Of a stretch of 64,000 nt of DNA, positions 25,768 through 34,545 are shown piece after piece (within the stretch, counting starts at the first letter, position 1; each line of letters opens with the position of its first letter). The notes under the pieces are model-generated. The model did no database searches and was not told the DNA's origin. It worked only from the letters and a program-made list of their open reading frames with translations. Origin of the DNA: Stutzerimonas decontaminans (GTDB lineage: Bacteria > Pseudomonadota > Gammaproteobacteria > Pseudomonadales > Pseudomonadaceae); the NCBI RefSeq assembly GCF_000661915.1, contig NZ_CP007509.1, forward strand, positions 2,559,501-2,623,500, given 5' to 3'. The position numbers and the translations under genes are program-made.

Positions 25768-28428
25768 TTGACTCTAAATTCAGTTGTAGAAAACGCAGTC
25801 ATACTGCTCGCGTTGTGCTGGCTGCTGGCTTTCACCACATGCGAATGGAACCGCAGCGCAAAGCTCTCTGCAAAACTGTTGGCCGGACTCTGGTTTGGCA
25901 GTGCCTGCGTCTTCGGCATGATGATCACCAGCGTCGGCCAGAGCGGCATCATCCTCGATGCACGCACCGTGGTGCTGAGCATGGCCGGTCTGTTCGGCGG
26001 CCCCTTGGTGGCCGGGACAGCCGGCATGCTGGCAGCGGCCTACCGTTTATGGATTGGTGGCGTTGGGGTAATTCCCGGGCTCGGGAACATCCTGCTTCCT
26101 ATCGTGCTTGGCCTCACCTACCGCTTTCTCCTTCAACGAGGTTTGGTACGTCTCGGCTTTTGGCAATTGCTCGCTTTTGGCATGCTGCTGCACATCGGTG
26201 TACTGCTGGTACTGACGGCGCTGATGCCCGGTCATCTCCGTATCCTGGCCTTGAAAGACGCCGCGGCGCCGATGCTGCTGGCCTTACCCCTTGCAACCGT
26301 TGCCCTGGGCCTGCTGCTCAATGATCTGCTCAAGCGCGACCAGGTCGAGCGTGCACTGCGCCTGAGTGAAGCCCGGCTACGCGCCATCACCCACGCAATA
26401 CCCGATCTGCTACTGGTCATCGACGAAGATGGCTGTTATCTCGACATCATCTGCGCCGATCGCAGCATGCTCTACGCTGATCCGAGCCTGCTGCTCGGGC
26501 GACACCTGCACGACGTGATGCCGCAAGCCGAAGAACACCGCTTCCTCGAGTTCATCCGACAAACCCTCGACAGCGATACCCCGCAGTTGATCGAGTACAG
26601 CATGCCTACCCTTGGCGGCAGCAAGGTATTCGAGGGGCGTGCCCTGCCGCTGGAACAGCCGCAAGGACAGAAGCGTGCCGTGGTCTGGCTGAGCCGCGAC
26701 ATCACTGAACGGGTCAACACCGAACTGGAGCGCCGGATCGCCGCTATCGCCTTCGAATCACAGCAGGGCATGCTGATCACCGACGCGCAAAGCCGCATCC
26801 TGCGCGTCAATCGCGCCTTCACCCGTATCAGCGGCTTCAGCGCCGAAGAAGCCATTGGCAACACCACTGCCCTGCTCGGCTCGGGCAAGCATGGCCCGGA
26901 CTTCTATCGCACGATGTGGGCGGGTATCGAGGCAACCGGGGCTTGGGAAGGCGAGATCTGGAACCGGCGCAAGAGCGGGGAAATCTTCCCCGAGTGGCTG
27001 ACCATCAGTGCGGTGCGCAACACCGCCGGCGAGATTACCCACTATGTCGCGGCCTTCACCGATATCACCGATCGCAAGGCGGCCGAGGAGCGCATTCATC
27101 ACCTGGCGTTCTACGACCCCCTGACCGGCCTGCCGAACCGCCGACTGTTGCTCGATCGTCTGCAACAGGCCATGGCCGCCAGCTGCCGCAGCGAGCAGCT
27201 GGGCGCCTTGATGTTCATCGACCTGGACAACTTCAAGAACATCAATGATCTGCACGGACACCAGACTGGCGATCAGGTACTGCGTATCGCCGCCGAACGC
27301 CTGCAGAACGAAGTGCGCGCCAGCGACACGGTGGCACGTCTCGGTGGCGACGAATTCGTGGTCATGCTGGAGAACCTCGGTGACGCCCCGGAGCTTGCCG
27401 CAGCGCAGGCCGAACATATCGGCATGAAGCTGCTCAACTCTCTCGGAAAGCCCTATCGACTGAATGATCTGGGGCTGTATAGCAGCGCCAGTATCGGCGT
27501 CGTGCTGTTCGGCGCAGACGGCAGCAGTAGCGATGAGCTGATGAAGCGCGCCGACATGTCGATGTACGAGGCCAAGGTATCGGGCAAGAACGCGTTGCGC
27601 TTCTTCGACCCGCGCATGCAACAGGCCGTGCAGGAACGCCTGCACCTTGAAAACGAGATCCGTCAGGGACTGAAGAACGGCGAGTTCATCCTGCATTATC
27701 AGGCACAGCTGGAGCAGTCGCAGGGCATCGTCGGTGCCGAAGCACTGGTGCGCTGGCTGCATCCGCAACGTGGGCTGCTGGCGCCAGGCGCGTTCATCAG
27801 CCAGGCGGAGCACGCTGGCCTGATCCAGGCGCTCGACCAGCGTGTACTCGAACAGGCTTGCGCCGAGCTGGCGCTGTGGGCAGAGCAGCCAGCTCTGGCG
27901 CAGCTGACCCTGTCGGTGAACCTCAGCGCAAACCTGCTATACGAGGACAACTTCGTCGGTAGCCTGCTCGAACTGTTGGAGAGCAGCGGCGCCAATCCGG
28001 CCCGGCTCAAGCTGGAACTGACCGAGACGCTGCTGCTGGACAACATGCCCGAAGCGATTGCCCGGATGACGCAGCTCAAGAACCACGGTATCCGCTTCTC
28101 CATCGACGATTTCGGCACCGGCTATTCGTCGATGAGCTATCTGCAGCAGCTACCGCTGGATCAGCTGAAAATCGATCAGAGCTTCGTCCGTGGCCTGCCC
28201 GAGGATACCAACAGCCTCACCATCGTCCGAGCAACCTGCGCCCTGGCAGCGGGGCTGAATCTGGAAGTCATTGCCGAGGGCGTTGAAAGCGAAGCCCAGC
28301 GCGCGATGCTGCTCGCCAACGGCTGCCACCGTTTTCAGGGCTACCTGTTCGGCAAGCCACTGGCGTTGGGGGCGTTCGAGCAGATGGTGATGGCCGACCG
28401 CGCCGAGAGACAAGCCAGCCGCTCCTGA
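25768..28428 (+). CDS. Membrane GGDEF-EAL protein with 5TM-LYT-like sensor and two PAS domains
   Basis: This 886-residue protein has an N-terminal 5- to 6-helix membrane sensor (about 1-190, 5TM-5TMR_LYT style: SMAGLFGGPLVAGTAGMLAAA), a PAS domain (about 205-320), a second PAS (about 325-440), a GGDEF domain with intact RLGGDEF near 530, and an EAL domain with EALVRW near 660, SIDDFGTGYSS and IAEGVE. Both the diguanylate cyclase and phosphodiesterase signatures are intact, so it may be bifunctional for c-di-GMP. The start is TTG at 25768; no ATG fits the membrane segment. It is a single-gene unit between the LOV gene and convergent hemH. Confidence 0.9.
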   Translation: MTLNSVVENAVILLALCWLLAFTTCEWNRSAKLSAKLLAGLWFGSACVFGMMITSVGQSGIILDARTVVLSMAGLFGGPLVAGTAGMLAAAYRLWIGGVGVIPGLGNILLPIVLGLTYRFLLQRGLVRLGFWQLLAFGMLLHIGVLLVLTALMPGHLRILALKDAAAPMLLALPLATVALGLLLNDLLKRDQVERALRLSEARLRAITHAIPDLLLVIDEDGCYLDIICADRSMLYADPSLLLGRHLHDVMPQAEEHRFLEFIRQTLDSDTPQLIEYSMPTLGGSKVFEGRALPLEQPQGQKRAVVWLSRDITERVNTELERRIAAIAFESQQGMLITDAQSRILRVNRAFTRISGFSAEEAIGNTTALLGSGKHGPDFYRTMWAGIEATGAWEGEIWNRRKSGEIFPEWLTISAVRNTAGEITHYVAAFTDITDRKAAEERIHHLAFYDPLTGLPNRRLLLDRLQQAMAASCRSEQLGALMFIDLDNFKNINDLHGHQTGDQVLRIAAERLQNEVRASDTVARLGGDEFVVMLENLGDAPELAAAQAEHIGMKLLNSLGKPYRLNDLGLYSSASIGVVLFGADGSSSDELMKRADMSMYEAKVSGKNALRFFDPRMQQAVQERLHLENEIRQGLKNGEFILHYQAQLEQSQGIVGAEALVRWLHPQRGLLAPGAFISQAEHAGLIQALDQRVLEQACAELALWAEQPALAQLTLSVNLSANLLYEDNFVGSLLELLESSGANPARLKLELTETLLLDNMPEAIARMTQLKNHGIRFSIDDFGTGYSSMSYLQQLPLDQLKIDQSFVRGLPEDTNSLTIVRATCALAAGLNLEVIAEGVESEAQRAMLLANGCHRFQGYLFGKPLALGAFEQMVMADRAERQASRS

Positions 28429-28435
28429 GCGAGGA

Positions 28436-28454
28436 AGCCCGCTCGGCGCGGGCT
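28436..28454. terminator. Bidirectional hairpin between the GGDEF-EAL gene and hemH
   Basis: A 7-bp stem agcccgc / gcgggct with a 5-base loop sits between two convergent stop codons (28428 and 28465). The flanking gagga...ctcccacc resembles the REP-like repeat near 11638. Confidence 0.55.
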
Positions 28455-28464
28455 CCCACCGTGG

Positions 28465-29490
28465 TCAGATCGCCAGTGGTGCGCGGCTGCAGAGTTTGAC
28501 CAGCGCCTGCACCCAGTCCTCATGGGTGTTCAGGCAAGGCACCAGCACCAAATCCTCGCCGCCGGCCTCGATGAACTGTTCGCGCCCGCGATCACCGATC
28601 TCCTCCAGCGTCTCGATGCAGTCGGAGACGAATGCCGGGCACATCACCAGCAGCTTCTTCACGCCTTGCTGGGCCAGCTCATCCAACCGGGTTTCGGTGT
28701 AGGGCTCGATCCACTTGGCCCGACCCAGTCGAGACTGGAAGGAAACCGACCACTGATCGTCACGCAACCCCACCTGCACCGCGAAACCCGCGGCGGTGCG
28801 CATGCACTGCGCGCGATAGCAACTGGCGAGCACTTCTCCCTCGGCCCGCTGGCAGCAGTCGGCGCTCTTGAGGCAGTGCGAGCCGGTCGGGTCGGTCTTG
28901 TGCAGGTGGCGCTCGGGCAGACCGTGGAAGCTCAGCAGCAGGTGGTCGAACGGTTGCTCCAGGTGAGGCCTGGCGCTGGCCGCCAGCGCTCCGAGGTATT
29001 CCGGCTGGTCGTAGAACGGCTGCAGGATCGACAGCTGCAGGCTCAACCCACGTTCGCGAATGACCCGCCGCGCTTCCTGAATGACAGTGGTGGTGGTGCT
29101 GTCGGCGAACTGTGGATAGAGCGGCGCCAGAGTCACCTGGGTGATGCCCTGCCCGGCCAGGCGGGTCAGCGTCGTTTCGATGGACGGCTCGCCGTAGCGC
29201 ATCGCCAATTCCACCGGCCCCTGCGTCCAGTGTGGGCGCACCGCTTCCTGCAACCGGCGACTGAGAACCACCAGCGGCGAACCCTCCGGCCACCAGATCG
29301 AAGCATATGCATGAGCGGACTGTTCGGGGCGCTTGACCAGAATCAGCGAAACCAGCAGACGCCGCAGCGGCCACGGCAGATCGATCACATAGGGATCCAT
29401 CAGGAACTGGTTCAGATAACGGCGCACATCCGCCACTTCCGTAGAGGCTGGCGACCCCAGATTGACCAACAACAACGCCTGCTCTGTCAT
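28465..29490 (-). CDS. hemH: Ferrochelatase
   Basis: This 341-residue enzyme inserts Fe2+ into protoporphyrin IX to make protohaem. Family motifs are LLLVNLGSP at the N-terminus, the [10 protein letters not shown] metal-site block (catalytic His), and the C-terminal [14 protein letters not shown] block with its conserved Glu. The ATG at 29490 has AGGAAAG upstream; the longer frame (to 29553) lacks a site. It lies downstream of the TIGR01777 epimerase gene (78-bp gap) on the same strand, so light control of that promoter would extend to haem synthesis. The same pairing is, as I recall, found in P. aeruginosa. Confidence 0.95.
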   Translation of the reverse strand: MTEQALLLVNLGSPASTEVADVRRYLNQFLMDPYVIDLPWPLRRLLVSLILVKRPEQSAHAYASIWWPEGSPLVVLSRRLQEAVRPHWTQGPVELAMRYGEPSIETTLTRLAGQGITQVTLAPLYPQFADSTTTTVIQEARRVIRERGLSLQLSILQPFYDQPEYLGALAASARPHLEQPFDHLLLSFHGLPERHLHKTDPTGSHCLKSADCCQRAEGEVLASCYRAQCMRTAAGFAVQVGLRDDQWSVSFQSRLGRAKWIEPYTETRLDELAQQGVKKLLVMCPAFVSDCIETLEEIGDRGREQFIEAGGEDLVLVPCLNTHEDWVQALVKLCSRAPLAI

Positions 29491-29568
29491 GCAACTTTCC
29501 TGACTGCTTAATGAGGTGCGCCTGGCTCCAAGCGGCAGGCGCGCTATTTTCACACAGGGCGCACCCCT

Positions 29569-30471
29569 TCAGGGGTGCATCAAAAGGTCGGCCAGCGCCG
29601 AATCCAGATGGGTATAGCGAAAGCTGAAACCCTCCTCCTGCGACCGCTGCGGCAACACATGCTGGCCGCCAAGCAGCAGCCCGGCGAGTTCGCCAAGCAG
29701 AGGCTTGAGCACCGCTGCCGGCACTGGCAATAGCGCAGGACGGTGCAGGCAGTGCGCGAGGCTGCGGGTGAAGTCGGCATTGCGCACCGGCGTCGGCGCA
29801 CAGGCATTGTAGGGGCCACTGGCCGCTGGCTGCCGCAGAAGAAAATCAATCAGGGCGATTTGATCGTCGATATGGATCCAGGGCATCCACTGCCGACCGT
29901 TCCCCAGCCGCCCGCCCAGGCCAAGCTTGAACACAGGCAACAGACGTTGCAGAAAACCACCATCGCGAGCCAGTACCAACCCGGTACGCACCAGCACCAC
30001 GCGAATCCCCAGCACAGTCGCCTCGTTGGCGCGCTCCTCCCAGGCATTGCACAGCTGACTGGCGAAATCGGTGGAGACCGGCTGATCGGCTTCGGTCAGC
30101 CGATGTTCACCACCATCGCCATACCAGCCCACAGCGGAACCGGAGATCAGCAGTGCCGGTTTCTGCTCACGCTTGCCCAGCCATTCGACCAGCTGTTCGG
30201 TGAGTTTGACCCGGCTGTCCCAGAGCAGCGTCTTGCGCGACTTCGTCCATGGCCGATCGGCGATCGGCGCTCCCGCCAGATTGACCACGGCGTCCAATGC
30301 CACCGCTTCCAGTTGCTGCAAGCTGCCAACACCCTGCACCTCGGCGCCGCACAGCTTGGCCACGCTCTGCGGCGTGCGACTCCAGACCCACAGCCGATGC
30401 CCCTCGGCCAGCCAGTGCCGGCATAGCGCGCGGCCAATCAACCCGGTACCGCCAGTCAGCAAGATGTTCAT
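29569..30471 (-). CDS. TIGR01777 family SDR-type epimerase (YfcH-like)
   Basis: This 300-residue extended-SDR protein begins with the Rossmann motif TGGTGLIG (residues 6-13) and contains VNLAGAPIADRPWTKSRK and SGSAVGWYGDGG, the latter carrying the YfcH/TIGR01777-type active-site region. The C-terminal DUF1731 block (PQRSQEEGFSFRY) is present. The substrate is unknown. The ATG at 30471 has AGGAGCTC upstream. Its promoter region holds an exact LitR-type operator, so it is probably part of the light regulon, and it precedes hemH. Confidence 0.88.
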   Translation of the reverse strand: MNILLTGGTGLIGRALCRHWLAEGHRLWVWSRTPQSVAKLCGAEVQGVGSLQQLEAVALDAVVNLAGAPIADRPWTKSRKTLLWDSRVKLTEQLVEWLGKREQKPALLISGSAVGWYGDGGEHRLTEADQPVSTDFASQLCNAWEERANEATVLGIRVVLVRTGLVLARDGGFLQRLLPVFKLGLGGRLGNGRQWMPWIHIDDQIALIDFLLRQPAASGPYNACAPTPVRNADFTRSLAHCLHRPALLPVPAAVLKPLLGELAGLLLGGQHVLPQRSQEEGFSFRYTHLDSALADLLMHP

Positions 30472-30531
30472 GGTGAGCTCCTGATGCGCCGCCACGCTGC
30501 GCGAGTTCGACGATAACGATTACAGCATACA

Positions 30532-30558
30532 CCTATACAGTGAAAACCGGCTGTACAG
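30532..30558 (-). promoter_or_regulatory. LitR-type operator/promoter of the TIGR01777 epimerase gene
   Basis: TATACA at 30534-30539, twelve bases, TGTACA at 30552-30557: an exact match to the class II LitR consensus as I recall it. Read on the minus strand, CTGTAC (30553-30558), a 15-base spacer and TATAGG (30532-30537) form the promoter, 61 bases before the ATG. Confidence 0.7.
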
Positions 30559-30682
30559 CACCTGAGCGCCGTGCCGCGATCCCTAACGACCGGTCACACC
30601 GGCTCCGCCGCTCGCGTTTAGAAGCACGTAAGTCTGCATATGACAGGTCAATCGTCCTTCCAAAGCGCTTGGACGGCACCAC

Positions 30683-30780
30683 TGTACAAGAAAAACGCAC
30701 TTCCTTGTACATGCCCAGTTGACTTGTACAAGATCAAGATTAAGATAGCCTCAAGTTGTACAGAAATTCTGTTTGTACAA
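30683..30780 (+). promoter_or_regulatory. Cluster of five TGTACA sites upstream of the DUF523-MerR-phrB operon
   Basis: TGTACA occurs at 30683, 30706, 30725, 30757 and 30774, five times in 97 bp. TTGACT (30719-30724) with TAAGAT (30741-30746) at 16 bases is a reasonable sigma-70 promoter. The last two sites form a near-perfect palindrome around ACAGAAATTCTGT (30760-30772). Spacings are N13 and N11, not N12. The start codon of the DUF523 gene is 16 bases further on. Confidence 0.65.
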
Positions 30781-30795
30781 GACGAGGTCGCCATC

Positions 30796-31755
30796 ATGCA
30801 CACCACGCTTCCAACTCCCAAGATCGGTATCAGTGCCTGCCTGCTCGGCAACCCGGTGCGGTTCAATGGTGGCCACAAGGAATCACGGCTGTGCAGCGAA
30901 ACCCTGGCACAGCACTTCGAGTTCGTGCCGGTTTGCCCGGAAGTCGCCATCGGTCTCGGCACTCCTCGCGAACCGATCCGGCTGGTGGGCGAAACCGATG
31001 CACCGCGGGCAGTAGGTACCGTTCGCCCGGAGCTTGACGTGACCGAAGCGCTCGCCGCCTATGGCCGGCAAATCGCCGAGCAACTGCACGACATCAGCGG
31101 CTACATCCTGATGCAGAAGTCACCGTCCTGCGGCATGGAGCGGGTTAAGGTCTACGCTGCCAACGGTCACACGCAGCCCGGCGGCGGCGCTGGGATTTTC
31201 GCCCGTGCACTGATGGAACTGCGTCCGGACCTGCCGGTGGAAGAAGACGGCCGGCTGAACGATGCCGTGCTGCGAGAGAACTTTCTCACCCGCGTCTATG
31301 CCTATGCCGACTGGCAGCGCCTGCTGCAGAGCGGGATTACCCGCCGCGCCATCGTCGACTTCCACTCGCGCTACAAATATCAGCTGATGGCCAGCAACCC
31401 GTTGCAATACAGGGTGCTCGGCCGGCTGGTAGCCAACCTCGCCGAGCGTTCGCTGGACGAATTCGCCACCCACTACTTCAGCCAGATGATGCAGGCGCTG
31501 AAGAAGCCGGCCACCCGCGGCACGCATTGCAACGTGCTGCTGCACCTGAGCGGTTACCTGAAGGACGCGCTGGGCTCGGAAGACCGTCGGGAAATGCGTC
31601 ATCTGATCGATCAGTACCGCGCCGGCGTGATTCCGCTGGTGGTGCCGCTGACGCTGCTCAAACACCACTTCCGCCGCCATCCCGACCACTACATCGCACG
31701 CCAGGCCTATCTGCAGCCGCACCCCGAAACCCTAAGTCTGCGCAACGGAATCTGA
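30796..31755 (+). CDS. DUF523/DUF1722 (YbgA-like) protein
   Basis: This 319-residue two-domain protein has an N-terminal DUF523 (about 1-160: GISACLLGNPVRFNGGHK, FVPVCPEVAIGLGTPR, MQKSPSCGMERVKVY, with conserved cysteines) and a C-terminal DUF1722/YbgA domain (about 190-310, ending LLKHHFRRHPDHYIARQAYL). The function is unknown; the family is often next to photolyase genes, and E. coli ybgA precedes phr. The ATG at 30796 has GAGG 8 bases upstream. It leads the operon with MerR-2 (2-bp gap) and phrB, behind the TGTACA cluster. Confidence 0.9.
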   Translation: MHTTLPTPKIGISACLLGNPVRFNGGHKESRLCSETLAQHFEFVPVCPEVAIGLGTPREPIRLVGETDAPRAVGTVRPELDVTEALAAYGRQIAEQLHDISGYILMQKSPSCGMERVKVYAANGHTQPGGGAGIFARALMELRPDLPVEEDGRLNDAVLRENFLTRVYAYADWQRLLQSGITRRAIVDFHSRYKYQLMASNPLQYRVLGRLVANLAERSLDEFATHYFSQMMQALKKPATRGTHCNVLLHLSGYLKDALGSEDRREMRHLIDQYRAGVIPLVVPLTLLKHHFRRHPDHYIARQAYLQPHPETLSLRNGI

Positions 31756-31757
31756 CC

Positions 31758-32693
31758 ATGACTGAACAACCGGACCTGGCGCAGCTGACCGCCGACGGCC
31801 TGCTGCCAATCCGCGAAGTGGCGCGTATCACCGGCGTCAATGCGGTAACCCTGCGCGCGTGGGAGCGCCGTTACGGCCTGATCGTCCCAGCGCGCACGGC
31901 CAAGGGCCATCGGCTTTACGAGGCCGGGCACGTCCAGCGTATCCGCGACATCCTGACCTGGCTCAACCGCGGCGTCGCGGTGAGCCAGATCAAGCCGCTC
32001 CTGGATACCACCACGCCGCCCGAGCTACCGCAGCAGAATCAGTGGTCCGAACTGGTAGATGAATTGCTGCAGGCCATCGACCGGCTCAGCGAACGCCACC
32101 TGGACGATGCCTTCAACCGTGCCATGGCGCTGTATCCGCCACGCACACTCTGTCAGCACCTGCTGCAACCTCTGCTGGCAGCACTCGACAAGCGCTGGCG
32201 CGGGCAATACGGCGCCGCGCTGGAGCGGGTGCTGTTTCAGTCGTGGCTGCGCAGCAAACTCGCAACCCGCATCTACTTCAACAACCGTCAGCAGAGCGGC
32301 CGCCCCCTGCTGATCGCCAGCCTCGACGAGGAGGCCTTCTCCCCCGGTCTGTGGCTGACCGCCTGGATGGTGTCCAGCACCGATTGCCCGGTTGAGCTCG
32401 TCGAGTGGGCGGTGCCGCTGAATGAACTCAACCTCGCCGTCGAACGCGTGTGGCCACGAGGGTTGCTGCTCTATGCCGGCAACTGCCTCTCTGCCAGCTG
32501 CCTGCAGCGCCATCTGCCGCGCCTGCTCGAGCAGAGCGCCGCACCGCTTCTGGTTGCCGGCCCAGCCGTACATATCCACGCCCCGGAGCTGCGTCAGCAC
32601 CGCGGCCTGCTGCTTGCTGACTGTCCGTTCGACGCTCTGCAGCAGCTTCACCACGCCGGCCTCCTGCCCGGCAGCGAAGGGAGCGCGTCATGA
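31758..32693 (+). CDS. MerR-family regulator, class II LitR-like (MerR-2)
   Basis: This 311-residue protein is a paralogue of MerR-1 (19818-20765). The N-terminal helix-turn-helix (LPIREVARITGVNAVTLRAW, then ERRYGLIVPARTAKGHRLY) is nearly the same in both, so both may read the same TGTACA operator. The C-terminal B12-like domain has no His-based cobalamin motif; the matching stretch reads ASLDEEAFSPGLWLTAWM. A light signal would therefore have to come from a partner such as the short LOV protein. It is cotranscribed with the DUF523 gene and phrB (4-base overlap). Confidence 0.88.
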   Translation: MTEQPDLAQLTADGLLPIREVARITGVNAVTLRAWERRYGLIVPARTAKGHRLYEAGHVQRIRDILTWLNRGVAVSQIKPLLDTTTPPELPQQNQWSELVDELLQAIDRLSERHLDDAFNRAMALYPPRTLCQHLLQPLLAALDKRWRGQYGAALERVLFQSWLRSKLATRIYFNNRQQSGRPLLIASLDEEAFSPGLWLTAWMVSSTDCPVELVEWAVPLNELNLAVERVWPRGLLLYAGNCLSASCLQRHLPRLLEQSAAPLLVAGPAVHIHAPELRQHRGLLLADCPFDALQQLHHAGLLPGSEGSAS

Positions 32694-34120
32694 CCCAGGT
32701 GATCTGGTTGCGCAACGATCTGCGCACAAGCGACAACACCGCGCTGGCCGCCGCCATGGCCGCAGGCCCTACTGTGGCGCTCTATCTGATCACGCCCGGC
32801 CAATGGCTCGCCCATGACGACGCTCCCTGCAAGGTCGACTTCTGGCTGCGCAACCTTGGCGAGCTGTCGGCGCAGCTGCGCGCGCTCAATGTGCCGCTAC
32901 TGATCCGTGAGGTCGAGGACTGGCAAGCCGTGCCTCATGCGCTGCTGAAGCTGTGCCGCGAGTTCGATGTGCAGGGCGTGCATTACAACGAAGAGTACGG
33001 CGTCAACGAACGGCGTCGGGATCGGGCCGTCGCGGCGCTACTGAGCGACTGCGGCATTCGCGTACGCGGACATGTCGATCAAGTGCTGTTTGCCCCGGGC
33101 AGCGTGCTGACCCAGTCAGGCGGTCACTTCAAGGTATACAGCCAGTTCCGCAAACAATGTCTCTCGCGTCTCGACGTGTCGTTGCCGCCATGTGTACCGT
33201 CGCCGGCAGCACAGGCACCGTTGGCGATCAGCAGCGACCCCGTTCCCACCGCCGTTGCCGGTTTCCCGCGGCCTACGGACTACCTGCGCGCGCTGTGGCC
33301 TGCAGGCGAAGCCTTCGCCCAGCGACGCCTGGCGCTGTTTGTCGAGGATGATCTCGACCAGTACCACGAACGCCGTGATCTTCCTGCCGAGCCGGGCACC
33401 AGCCAGTTGTCCGCCTACCTCGCCGCCGGCGTCATCTCGATCCGTCAGTGCCTGCACGCTGCACTCGGCTACAACCGCGGCGAGCTGGACAGCGGCAATA
33501 CCGGTGCCACCACCTGGATCAACGAGCTGCTCTGGCGCGAGTTCTACAAGCACGTGCTGGACGGCCACCCGCAGGTGTCGATGCACCGCGCTTTCCGCAG
33601 CGAAACCGACGCCCTGCCCTGGCGCCGTGCACCCTACGAACTCGAAGCCTGGCAGCAGGGGCGCACCGGGTTTCCGATTATCGATGCGGCGATGCGCCAG
33701 TTGCAGGAAACCGGCTGGATGCACAATCGCCTGCGCATGGTGGTCGCCATGTTCCTTAGCAAGAACCTGCTGATCGACTGGCGTGAAGGCGAGCGCTGGT
33801 TCATGCGTCATCTGATCGACGGTGACCTGGCCGCCAACAACGGCGGCTGGCAATGGAGCGCCTCCACCGGTACCGACTCGGTGCCCTACTTCCGGCTGTT
33901 CAACCCGATCAGCCAATCCCAGCGTTTCGATCCTGACGGCCAGTTCCTGCGCCGCTGGCTTCCCGAGCTGCAGCACCTGGACAAGCGCGACATCCACAAC
34001 CCGGCGGCGCACCGCAGCCTGTTCGGCGTAACGGAATATCCCGCGCCCATCGTCGATCTGGGCGCAAGCCGGGCGCGCGCGCTGGACGCGTTCCGCAATC
34101 TGTCGGAGGCCCGCCCATGA
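32690..34120 (+). CDS. phrB: Deoxyribodipyrimidine photolyase
   Basis: This 476-residue enzyme repairs UV-induced cyclobutane pyrimidine dimers using blue light and FADH-. The N-terminal antenna domain (about 1-150) starts VIWLRNDLRTSDNTAL. The FAD-binding helical domain contains LSAYLAAGVISIRQCL, WINELLWREFYKH, RTGFPIIDAAMRQLQETGWMHNR and GGWQWSASTGTD, all class I CPD photolyase hallmarks. It overlaps MerR-2 and the following SnoaL-like gene by four bases each. A cryptochrome is the alternative but less likely from these motifs. Confidence 0.96.
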   Translation: MTQVIWLRNDLRTSDNTALAAAMAAGPTVALYLITPGQWLAHDDAPCKVDFWLRNLGELSAQLRALNVPLLIREVEDWQAVPHALLKLCREFDVQGVHYNEEYGVNERRRDRAVAALLSDCGIRVRGHVDQVLFAPGSVLTQSGGHFKVYSQFRKQCLSRLDVSLPPCVPSPAAQAPLAISSDPVPTAVAGFPRPTDYLRALWPAGEAFAQRRLALFVEDDLDQYHERRDLPAEPGTSQLSAYLAAGVISIRQCLHAALGYNRGELDSGNTGATTWINELLWREFYKHVLDGHPQVSMHRAFRSETDALPWRRAPYELEAWQQGRTGFPIIDAAMRQLQETGWMHNRLRMVVAMFLSKNLLIDWREGERWFMRHLIDGDLAANNGGWQWSASTGTDSVPYFRLFNPISQSQRFDPDGQFLRRWLPELQHLDKRDIHNPAAHRSLFGVTEYPAPIVDLGASRARALDAFRNLSEARP

Positions 34121-34545
34121 GCAGCTTCCTGCATCGGTTCGCCGAGGAGTTCGCGCGGCTGGAGGCGAGCAATCTCGACCGACTCGCCGAACTCTACAGC
34201 GGCGACGTGCACTTCACCGATCCGCTGCACGAGGTCTACGGGCTGGCCGAACTGCGGCGCTACTTCAGCGAGCTGTACGCCAACGTCGAGCACCTGCATT
34301 TCGAGTTCATCAGCCACGACGAGGTGTGCGAGGGTCAGGGCTATCTGCGCTGGATCATGAGCTACCGTCATCCGCGTCTCAACGGCGGCGGGCTTATCAG
34401 CCTGGAGGGTTGCTCGCTGCTGCGCTGGAACGGCGAAGGCAAGGTCGAACGCCACCGCGATTACTTCGACGCCGGCGCCCTGCTCTACCAGCACGTGCCG
34501 CTGCTCGGCGGGGCGATCCGCTGGCTGCAACGGAGGCTCGCATGA
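34117..34545 (+). CDS. SnoaL-like/NTF2-fold protein
   Basis: This 142-residue protein has an NTF2-like fold pattern: FAEEFARLEASNLDRLAELYSGDVHFTDPLHEVYG, then a central FEFISHDEVCEGQ strand. Such proteins bind or transform small hydrophobic molecules. It is translationally coupled to phrB and to the following SDR gene. The family regularly sits in this SDR / FAD oxidoreductase / DUF1365 / CFA-synthase cluster, suggesting a part in lipid modification. No catalytic residue can be assigned. Confidence 0.8.
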   Translation: MSSFLHRFAEEFARLEASNLDRLAELYSGDVHFTDPLHEVYGLAELRRYFSELYANVEHLHFEFISHDEVCEGQGYLRWIMSYRHPRLNGGGLISLEGCSLLRWNGEGKVERHRDYFDAGALLYQHVPLLGGAIRWLQRRLA

